In this document: piece by piece, positions 8,886 to 14,891 of the stretch | How positions within the stretch are numbered: the first letter of the stretch is position 1 | Layout: each line of letters starts with the position of its first letter | Assembly: GCF_030294945.1 (NCBI RefSeq) | Contig: NZ_AP018448.1 | Location: forward strand, 10,078,501-10,142,500 | Source of the DNA: Streptomyces graminofaciens | GTDB lineage: Bacteria > Actinomycetota > Actinomycetes > Streptomycetales > Streptomycetaceae | Direction of reading: 5' to 3' | DNA: 64,000 nt | Made by a program: the position numbers and the translations under genes | The notes under the pieces: generated by a model | Database searches by the model: none | Seen by the model: only the letters and a program-made list of their open reading frames with translations | Told to the model about the DNA's origin: nothing

Positions 8886-10193
8886 ATGACGAGCCCGCTG
8901 GAACCGTCTCAGGTGCCTGGTCCACCTTACTCGCCCTCCTCCAGCCGGCCGGGCGGCAGCCGCGCGGGCCGAGTCCTCAGGAGCATCGCGTCGGCCGTCC
9001 TGATCGTCCTGGCCTGTGTCCTCGTCCCCGTCACCGTGCTCACGGTCTGGGTACACGGCATCGCCCTCGACACCGACCGCTATGTCGCGACGATGAAACC
9101 GCTGGCCTCCGACCCGGCGATCGAGAAGGCCGTGCACCACCGCATCGTCGACGCGGTCGACGTACGCGTGGACGGCAAGCGGGCCACCTCCGAGATTGCG
9201 GCCTGGCTGCAGTCGCAGGGCCTGCCGCCGCGCGCGGCGGCGGCGGTCAGGGGACTCGCCCCTCAGCTGGACGCGGCCGCGCACGCGGCCGTGGACAGGG
9301 TGGCGACCCGCTTCGTCGAGAGCGACCGGTTCGAGAAGCTGTGGACCACCGCCAACCGGACCGCCCACTCGACCGTCGTACACGCGCTGACCGGCAAGGG
9401 GCGCGGAGCGGTCGGCGTCTCGGAAGGCACCGTGACCCTCGACGTCGGCGCGGCCGTGGACCAGGTCAGAAAACAACTGGTGGACGCCGGAGTGAAGCCG
9501 GCCGAGAACATCCCGGACGTCGAGAAACAGATGGTCCTGTTCCGGTCCGACAAGCTCGACCAGCTGCAGGGCGCGGCCCACGCCCTCGACGTGGCGGGCA
9601 ACTGGCTGCCCGTCCTCACGGTGTTGATCGCCGCGGCCGGCGTCCTCCTCGCCCGTCACCGCAGACGAGCGCTGGCCAAGACCGCGCTGGGCGCCGCCCT
9701 CGGCTGTCTGATCGTCTCCATCGGCCTTGTCGTCGCCCGCCGCTTCTACCTGGACCGCCTCCCGCCGCAGCTGCTGTCGGAGGCGGCCGCCGCCGCGGTC
9801 TTCGACCGGCTTCTGCACTTCCTGAAGGTCGGGCTGCGCACCGTGATCGTGCTCGGTGTGGTCGTCGCCCTCGGCGCCTACTTCGTCGGCCCCGGCCGGG
9901 TGCCGCGAGCCGTGCGCGGCGGCGCCGACCGGAGCGCCGACTCGGTGGCCCGCTGGGCGGACACCCACGGAGTCCGTACGGGCCGGGCGGGCACGTGGAC
10001 GGAGGCCAACCGGAAGTGGCTCACGCTCGGCGTCGTGCTGCTGCTCGCCCTGCTGTTCGCCCTGTGGAACGACCCCACGGCCGCGACGGTCCTGCTGCTG
10101 GTGGTCGTCCTGCTCGCCGTACTGGCGGTGATCGCGCTGCTGGCCGCCGACGGCCGCAGGGCGGCCCCGGAAAAGCAAGAAGCCCCTGAATGA
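8886..10193 (+). CDS. Conserved integral membrane protein, function unknown
   Basis: A 435-residue protein of unrecognised function. A Pro/Ser/Gly-rich N-terminus of about 30 residues precedes a transmembrane helix (about 33-55, VLIVLACVLVPVTVLTVWV). A 180-residue domain follows that is probably extracytoplasmic and contains FVESDRFEKLWTTANRTAHSTVV, then three hydrophobic helices near 240-345 and two more near 378-425. I chose ATG 8886, with GGAGG 5 bases upstream, over the GTG at 8865. The stop codon lies in the loop of a terminator shared with the convergent tRNA-Leu. Confidence 0.85.
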   Translation: MTSPLEPSQVPGPPYSPSSSRPGGSRAGRVLRSIASAVLIVLACVLVPVTVLTVWVHGIALDTDRYVATMKPLASDPAIEKAVHHRIVDAVDVRVDGKRATSEIAAWLQSQGLPPRAAAAVRGLAPQLDAAAHAAVDRVATRFVESDRFEKLWTTANRTAHSTVVHALTGKGRGAVGVSEGTVTLDVGAAVDQVRKQLVDAGVKPAENIPDVEKQMVLFRSDKLDQLQGAAHALDVAGNWLPVLTVLIAAAGVLLARHRRRALAKTALGAALGCLIVSIGLVVARRFYLDRLPPQLLSEAAAAAVFDRLLHFLKVGLRTVIVLGVVVALGAYFVGPGRVPRAVRGGADRSADSVARWADTHGVRTGRAGTWTEANRKWLTLGVVLLLALLFALWNDPTAATVLLLVVVLLAVLAVIALLAADGRRAAPEKQEAPE

Positions 10194-10204
10194 TCAGGGG
10201 CTTC
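10179..10204. terminator. Bidirectional hairpin between membrane protein gene and tRNA-Leu
   Basis: An 11-bp perfect stem (GAAGCCCCTGA, 10179-10189, with 10194-10204) has an ATGA loop. The loop and flanks include the TGA stop of the plus-strand gene. It lies 6 bases past the tRNA 3' end and gives an A/T-containing tail (TTGCTTTT) on the minus strand, so it probably ends the tRNA transcript. Confidence 0.75.
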
Positions 10205-10209
10205 GTCTG

Positions 10210-10294
10210 TGTCCGAGGGGGGACTTGAACCCCCACGCCCGATAAAGGGCACTAGCACCTCAAGCTAGCGCGTCTGCCATTCCGCCACCCGGAC
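10210..10294 (-). tRNA. tRNA-Leu (anticodon GAG)
   Basis: A class II tRNA with a long variable arm. The acceptor 5' strand GTCCGGG pairs with CTCGGAC (one G-U). The anticodon stem CTAGC/GCTAG encloses the loop TTGAGGT, giving GAG, which reads CUC leucine codons. The T arm contains GGTTCAAGTCC. The variable stem pairs GCCC with GGGC around TTTATC. No CCA is encoded, as usual in Streptomyces. Confidence 0.97.
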
Positions 10295-10494
10295 AAGGTG
10301 TCTGTCGCGCGGGGTTTCCCTCGCGGCGACGAAGGAAACATTACCAGGCTTTCGAGGCCCTCCGATCACCCCCTGTCCCGGGGGCGCGCGGACGTGAACG
10401 GCGTGTGACGGGCCGGTCCCGGTCTTGGGAAGCGCGGTGGGTCGGGAGGAGGATGAGGGGGGAACCACCAGCAGCGACAGCGGGAGGAAGCAGC

Positions 10495-11820
10495 GTGAGC
10501 GAGACGGACACGGCCAGGCGCGTGACCGGTGAGGACGAGGTCGTCGACCTCTGCCGGGAGCTGATCCAGATCGACACCAGCAACTTCGGTGACCACTCGG
10601 GCCCGGGCGAGCGCAAGGCGGCCGAGTGGGTCGCCGAGAAGCTCGCCGAGGTGGGTCTCGAACCGAAGATCTTCGAGTCGCACCCGGGCCGCGCCTCCAC
10701 GGTGGCCCGTATCGAGGGCGAGGACCCGTCCCGGCCCGCCCTGCTCATCCACGGCCACACCGACGTCGTACCGGCCAACGCGGACGATTGGACCCACCAC
10801 CCCTTCTCGGGCGAGGTCGCGGACGGGTGCGTGTGGGGCCGGGGCGCGGTCGACATGAAGGACATGGACGCGATGACGCTGGCGGTCGTACGCGACCGGC
10901 TGCGCAGCGGCCGCAAGCCTCCGCGCGACATCGTGCTCGCGTTCCTCGCCGACGAGGAGGCCGGCGGCACGTACGGCGCCAAGCACCTGGTGAAGAACCA
11001 TCCCGATCTCTTCGAGGGCGTCACCGAGGCGATCAGTGAGGTCGGCGGTTTCTCGTTCACCGTGAGCGAGGAGCGGCGGCTCTATCTGATCCAGACGGCC
11101 GAGAAGGGCATGCACTGGATGAAGCTCACCGTGGCCGGTACCGCCGGGCACGGGTCGATGATCCACCGGGACAACGCCATCACCGAGCTGTCGGAGGCCG
11201 TCGCGCGCGTCGGCCGCCACAAGTTCCCGGTGCGGGTCACCAAGACCACCCGGGCCTTCCTCGACGAACTCGGCGACGCGCTCGGCACCGAGCTCGACCC
11301 GGAGAACATGGAGGGCACCCTCGCCAAGCTCGGCGGCATCGCCAAGCTCATCGGCGCGACCCTCAGCAACACCGCCAACCCCACCCAGCTCGGCGCCGGC
11401 TACAAGGTCAACGTCATCCCGGGCGAGGCAACCGCGCACGTCGACGGGCGCTTCCTGCCCGGCTTCGAGGAGGAGTTCCTCGCCGACCTCGACCGGTTGC
11501 TCGGCCCGAAGGTGCGGCGCGAGGACACCCACTCCGACAAGGCTTTGGAGACCTCCTTCGACGGGGCGCTGGTCGCGGCCATGCAGTCCGCGCTGATCGC
11601 CGAGGACCCGGCCGCGAAGGCGATCCCGTACATGCTCTCCGGCGGTACGGACGCCAAGTCCTTCGACGACCTCGGCATCCGCGGCTTCGGCTTCGCGCCG
11701 CTGAAGCTGCCGCCGGAGCTGGACTTCGCGGGCATGTTCCACGGTGTCGACGAAAGGGTGCCGGTGGACGGTCTGAAGTTCGGCGTGCGGGTGCTCGACC
11801 GTTTCATCGACGCGTCCTGA
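10495..11820 (+). CDS. M20-family metallopeptidase (ArgE/DapE/carboxypeptidase type)
   Basis: Cytosolic dizinc peptidase or amidase of 441 residues. The catalytic core is visible: LIHGHTDVVP with the first metal His and general Asp, VDMKDMDAM with the bridging Asp, and LAFLADEEAGGTYGA with the catalytic Glu pair; the late AGMFHGVDERVP supplies the last His. The lid or dimerisation domain sits around residues 210-340. GTG 10495 was chosen for its strong GGGAGGAAG site; frames extend upstream to 10405 without one. The substrate cannot be predicted. It is monocistronic between tRNA-Leu and the chaplins. Confidence 0.93.
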   Translation: MSETDTARRVTGEDEVVDLCRELIQIDTSNFGDHSGPGERKAAEWVAEKLAEVGLEPKIFESHPGRASTVARIEGEDPSRPALLIHGHTDVVPANADDWTHHPFSGEVADGCVWGRGAVDMKDMDAMTLAVVRDRLRSGRKPPRDIVLAFLADEEAGGTYGAKHLVKNHPDLFEGVTEAISEVGGFSFTVSEERRLYLIQTAEKGMHWMKLTVAGTAGHGSMIHRDNAITELSEAVARVGRHKFPVRVTKTTRAFLDELGDALGTELDPENMEGTLAKLGGIAKLIGATLSNTANPTQLGAGYKVNVIPGEATAHVDGRFLPGFEEEFLADLDRLLGPKVRREDTHSDKALETSFDGALVAAMQSALIAEDPAAKAIPYMLSGGTDAKSFDDLGIRGFGFAPLKLPPELDFAGMFHGVDERVPVDGLKFGVRVLDRFIDAS

Positions 11821-11970
11821 GCTTCTGTGACGGCCGCTGACAGTGTGGTGACGGATCCTTAACCGGCTTTGTTCTGTCCTGAATTGCGCGCTGAAACGAG
11901 ACTCCATTATTCGGCAGCGCGTGCGAAGAGCGACCGGGTTGAGTGAATCGGACCATAAGCTCGTAGCTCC

Positions 11971-12040
11971 ATTACTCCCTCCTCGTTACAGGTGATGCGA
12001 CTCGCTACTTGGAGTCGCTTTGCCAACAAGGAGGAATAAT
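11971..12040 (+). promoter_or_regulatory. Structured 5' leader of the short chaplin gene that can mask its ribosome site
   Basis: The segment 11971-11987 (ATTACTCCCTCCTCGTT) is nearly complementary to 12025-12040 (AACAAGGAGGAATAAT). The pairing has 14 base pairs, two mismatches and one bulged C, and covers the Shine-Dalgarno and the first two bases of the start codon. A smaller hairpin nests inside (GCGACTC 11997-12003 with GAGTCGC 12012-12018). The pairing is read from sequence; control of translation by this structure is inference. Confidence 0.5.
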
Positions 12041-12272
12041 GCTCAAGAAGGTCGTCGCCGCTGCGGCTGCCACCGGTGGTCTGGTTCTCGCGAGTGCGGG
12101 TCTGGCCGTCGCCGACGCCGGCGCCCAGGGTGCCGCCGTGCACTCCCCGGGTGTCCTTTCCGGCAACGTCGTCCAGGTGCCGGTTCACGTCCCCGTGAAC
12201 GTGTGCGGCAACACGATCTCGGTGATCGGTCTGCTGAACCCCGCCTTCGGCAACACCTGCATCAACAAGTGA
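12039..12272 (+). CDS. chpH: Short chaplin (ChpH-type surface amyloid protein)
   Basis: Secreted hydrophobic protein of 77 residues that assembles into amyloid fibrils on aerial hyphae and lowers surface tension during emergence. A Sec signal peptide (about residues 1-26, ending GLAVADA) is followed by one chaplin domain: HSPGVLSGNVVQVPVHVPVN, CGNTISVIGLLNPAFGNTC and two cysteines that form the intramolecular disulfide. It ends INK without a sortase motif, so it is of the short, freely secreted class. ATG 12039 follows AAGGAGGA, which the upstream leader may mask. A strong terminator separates it from the long chaplin gene. The ChpH symbol is assigned by resemblance and neighbourhood. Confidence 0.95.
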   Translation: MLKKVVAAAAATGGLVLASAGLAVADAGAQGAAVHSPGVLSGNVVQVPVHVPVNVCGNTISVIGLLNPAFGNTCINK

Positions 12273-12323
12273 CGTTGTGCCTCACCCGGTGAGGGCCTGA
12301 CCCGACTGAGGGTCTGAAATCCG

Positions 12324-12360
12324 TCGGCCCCGGAGTGCGCGCCATGCACTCCGGGGCCGA
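12324..12360 (+). terminator. Terminator of short chaplin gene
   Basis: A perfect 15-bp stem, TCGGCCCCGGAGTGC (12324-12338) with 12346-12360, has a 7-base loop. It lies 51 bp after the chpH stop codon and isolates that gene from the downstream chaplin. Confidence 0.8.
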
Positions 12361-12419
12361 CTGGTCTCTCGGCAAGGTGTAAGAGATCAGAACATAGGGC
12401 TAAGGCAGGTAATTCAGCA

Positions 12420-13598
12420 ATGCGACAGGTCACCCGCAAAAGTCTCATGACGGTGGCGGCCGCGTCCGGCGTCCTCGCCGCGGCCGGAGGCTACGCGCAG
12501 GCCGACTCCGCCGCACAGGGCTCCGCCGCCAACTCACCCGGCGTGCTCTCCGGCAACACGGTGCAGGCGCCGGTGGAGGCCGAGGTCAACGTCTGCGGCA
12601 ACACCCTGAACGTGGTCGGGCTGCTCAATCCGGCGGCGGGCAACAAGTGTTCCAACGGCGGTGGGGGAGGCAAGCACCGCGGAGCTCCGGCCTACGGGGA
12701 AGGCTCTGGTTCCTCGCGCGGTGGCGGTGGGGGTGCCCACGCCGCCGGCCGCACCAGCGACTCTCCGGGTGTGGCTTCCGGGAACACGGTGCAGGCTCCG
12801 GTGCATGTGCCGGTCAACGCGTGTGGCAACAGTGTCAACGTGGTGGGTCTCGGCAACGGGGTCATGGGCAACGACTGCGAGAACTCGGGCAACTCGGGTG
12901 GTGGCGGTGGGGGTGCTCACGCCGGTGGTCATGCCAGTGACTCTCCGGGTGTGGCTTCCGGGAACACGGTGCAGGCTCCGGTGCATGTGCCGGTCAACGC
13001 GTGTGGCAACAGTGTCAACGTGGTGGGTCTCGGTAACGGGGTCATGGGCAACGACTGCGAGAACTCGGGCAACTCGGGTGGTGGCGGTGGGGGTGCTCAC
13101 GCCGGTGGTCATGCCAGTGACTCTCCGGGTGTGGCTTCCGGGAACAGCGTGCAGGCTCCGGTGGACGTGCCGGTCAACGCGTGCGGCAACAGCGTCAGCG
13201 TCGTCGGTATCGGCAACGGGGTCGCGGGCAACGACTGCGAGAACTCGGGCGGCGGAGGGGCGCACGAGAACCCCGGCGGCGAGCAGCCGGGCAACCCGGA
13301 GCAGCCGGGCGAGCCGGGGGAACCGGGCAAGCCCGGGGAGCCCGGTCAGCCGAGTGAGCCCGGGGAACCTGGTAAGCCGGGGGAGCCCGGTCAGCCGGGC
13401 AAGCCGGGGGAGCCTGGCAAGCCCGGTGGGGAGAAGCCGAACACTCCGGGTGAGCAGACGGTCACCCAGCCCGACGTGGCGGGGGAACTCGCCCACACAG
13501 GTGGCGACCTGCCTCTCGGGCTCGCGCTCCCGATGGGCGCGGGCGCGCTGATCGGCGGCGCCCTGCTCTACCGCAAGGCGAAGGCAGCCGCTCTGTAG
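12420..13598 (+). CDS. Four-domain long chaplin with sortase sorting signal
   Basis: Cell-wall-anchored chaplin of 392 residues. After a signal peptide (about 1-28) come four chaplin domains, starting near residues 37, 113, 173 and 233, each with paired cysteines (CGN and DCEN or NKC). Gly/His-rich linkers (GGGGGGAHAGGHASD) join domains 2-4. A Pro/Gly/Glu repeat spacer (PGEPGKPGEPGQP-like, about 283-345) leads to the sorting signal LAHTG at about 357-361, a hydrophobic helix and a basic tail RKAKAAAL. Long chaplins ChpA-C of S. coelicolor have two domains, as I recall, so this gene has expanded. Domains 2 and 3 are almost identical at DNA level. It occupies the ChpC position beside chpH. Confidence 0.93.
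   Translation: MRQVTRKSLMTVAAASGVLAAAGGYAQADSAAQGSAANSPGVLSGNTVQAPVEAEVNVCGNTLNVVGLLNPAAGNKCSNGGGGGKHRGAPAYGEGSGSSRGGGGGAHAAGRTSDSPGVASGNTVQAPVHVPVNACGNSVNVVGLGNGVMGNDCENSGNSGGGGGGAHAGGHASDSPGVASGNTVQAPVHVPVNACGNSVNVVGLGNGVMGNDCENSGNSGGGGGGAHAGGHASDSPGVASGNSVQAPVDVPVNACGNSVSVVGIGNGVAGNDCENSGGGGAHENPGGEQPGNPEQPGEPGEPGKPGEPGQPSEPGEPGKPGEPGQPGKPGEPGKPGGEKPNTPGEQTVTQPDVAGELAHTGGDLPLGLALPMGAGALIGGALLYRKAKAAAL
12759..13250 (+). repeat. 180-bp tandem repeats inside the long chaplin gene
   Basis: Units begin at about 12759, 12939 and 13119 (period 180 bp, 60 codons). The first two differ by about one base over their first 160 bp (C at 12855 versus T at 13035); the third is more diverged after its first 35 bp. 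The unit is in frame, so copy-number changes would preserve reading. Confidence 0.9.
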
Positions 13599-13618
13599 CC
13601 GTACCCGACGCGTGACGA

Positions 13619-13654
13619 ACGGAGCGGGCCCCGCGACTGCCGGGCCCGCTCCGT
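13619..13654. terminator. Terminator after the long chaplin gene
   Basis: A perfect 13-bp stem, ACGGAGCGGGCCC (13619-13631) with 13642-13654, is followed by TTCGG. It lies between the convergent chaplin gene and the small minus-strand gene ending at 13669 and could serve both. Confidence 0.75.
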
Positions 13655-13668
13655 TTCGGTCGTCCTGC

Positions 13669-13857
13669 TCACCACGTGGCGCGCACCTGGCGGATGATCC
13701 GTCGGCGCAGCCGCACCCTGCGGCTGCCGTCGCGCAGCAGGCTCAGTCGGTCCAACTCCCAGTGTCCGTACTCGGCATGGTCCGTCAGCAGGCGTGTGGC
13801 GTCCTTGCGGGAAACCCCGCGCGGTACGTACACGTCGACAAATTCGTATTCCGGCAT
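13669..13857 (-). CDS. Small DUF5703-type basic protein
   Basis: A 62-residue protein starting MPEYEFVDVYVPRGVSRKDA and containing LLTDHAEYGHWELDRLSLL, followed by an arginine-rich C-terminus (RRVRLRRRIIRQVR). I recognise the pattern as the actinobacterial DUF5703 family; no function is known to me. It is divergent from the acidic protein gene at 13906, with 48 bp between the starts. Confidence 0.8.
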   Translation of the reverse strand: MPEYEFVDVYVPRGVSRKDATRLLTDHAEYGHWELDRLSLLRDGSRRVRLRRRIIRQVRATW

Positions 13858-13905
13858 CGGTATCTATTGTGCGGGCTGGGGCCCCGTACGGATAGCGTCT
13901 GCACT

Positions 13906-14595
13906 ATGTCTGATGCTGCGCAGCCCACCGCTGTCGAGGTACGAGCCGCCGCCGAGGCGGTCAAGACCGCGCTCGATCGCCATCTCGCGGCGGTCGAGCG
14001 GAGGACGGGAGAGGACGACCCGGCCGTCTACGAGGCGTTCAACGAGCTGGCGGCGGCCGCCGAGGAGTACGACGAGCTGCTCTACGACCGTTACGACGAG
14101 GTCACCCCCTTCGAGATCCCCGGCACCGAGGACATGCCGCCGTACATCGGCCCGGAGGAACCGAACGCGCTGAGCGTGCTGATCCGCCGGGACTACGCGG
14201 TGGTCGAACCGCAGCGGCTGATGGCGCAGGCCCAGCGGGTGGAGTCCGTGGAGGGCCCCGTGGCCTCGGACGAGGCGTCGGCCACCGTGCATGGCGCGTT
14301 GGGGGTGCTGTTCGGCGAGTTCGAGCCGGACGAGATCGCCTCGCGGCACAAGGAGTTCGGCCTGGAGGAGGGCGACTCCACGCTCTGGGTGACCGCTGTG
14401 GACGAGTCCGCCGAGCCCGGCGAATGGCTGGAGTCCCCCTTCGACCAGGCGGACTCCGAACGCATCGTCTGCCGCTTCGACGTCAGCGCGGTCTTCGACG
14501 ACGAGCCCGACGAGGACGACCTGGACGACGACCTCCCCCTCACCCCGGACCTGGACGACGAGGACGACCTGGAACCCCTGGACGCGGACCGCTAG
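13906..14595 (+). CDS. Acidic conserved hypothetical protein
   Basis: A soluble protein of 229 residues with no recognised catalytic motif. The N-terminal part is helical (VEVRAAAEAVKTALDRHLAAVE and a run through YEAFNELAAAAEEYDELLYD). The centre contains VLIRRDYAVVEPQRLMAQAQ, and the C-terminus is strongly acidic (about 24 Asp/Glu in the last 45 residues). The ATG at 13906 lacks a ribosome site, but TAGCGT lies at 13893-13898, 7 bases before it, consistent with leaderless transcription. The TAG stop falls in a CTAG that begins a partial copy of the MITE-like element. Confidence 0.8.
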   Translation: MSDAAQPTAVEVRAAAEAVKTALDRHLAAVERRTGEDDPAVYEAFNELAAAAEEYDELLYDRYDEVTPFEIPGTEDMPPYIGPEEPNALSVLIRRDYAVVEPQRLMAQAQRVESVEGPVASDEASATVHGALGVLFGEFEPDEIASRHKEFGLEEGDSTLWVTAVDESAEPGEWLESPFDQADSERIVCRFDVSAVFDDEPDEDDLDDDLPLTPDLDDEDDLEPLDADR

Positions 14596-14655
14596 GGCGT
14601 GTTTCGAAAGTCCCGTCTGCCCCGCGACGCCTGGCACGGCACCTGGCGCGGGGCG
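14592..14655 (+). repeat. Partial copy of the MITE-like element
   Basis: Starting at CTAGGGCGTGTTTC, about 60 bp follow the order of the left end of the element at 2489: the shared core GCGACGCC-GGCACGGCACCT is nearly identical. No matching right arm is seen before the terminator at 14680, so this is a half or decayed copy. As at 2490, the TAG is used as the stop codon of the preceding gene. Confidence 0.6.
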
Positions 14656-14679
14656 GCGAGGGACAGGCGAGACAGCCAA

Positions 14680-14713
14680 GACGGCGGCCACCGGGGAACC
14701 GGTGGCCGCCGTC
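14680..14713. terminator. Bidirectional terminator
   Basis: A perfect 15-bp stem, GACGGCGGCCACCGG with a GGAA tetraloop and 14699-14713, lies between the convergent genes ending at 14595 (+) and 14892 (-). The remaining 180 bp up to 14891 contain no feature I can support. Confidence 0.85.
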
Positions 14714-14891
14714 GTCGTGCCCGGTCGCGGGGTCGTGGGGTCGCGCTGTGGCCATGCATGGCTGCGGGCAGTCGTGCCGGCAGCGGCGGCACGGGTGGGC
14801 GCAGCGGAACTCCGTCAGCGCCGGGCCGCGCGACCTCCCCGCCCCAGGCAACCCGGCCCCCAGGCCGCCCGCCCCAGGCAACCCGCGCCCG

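Noticed and set aside
12759..13250. CRISPR-like array
   Set aside because: The regular 180-bp repeats are in-frame coding repeats of chaplin domains without spacers.
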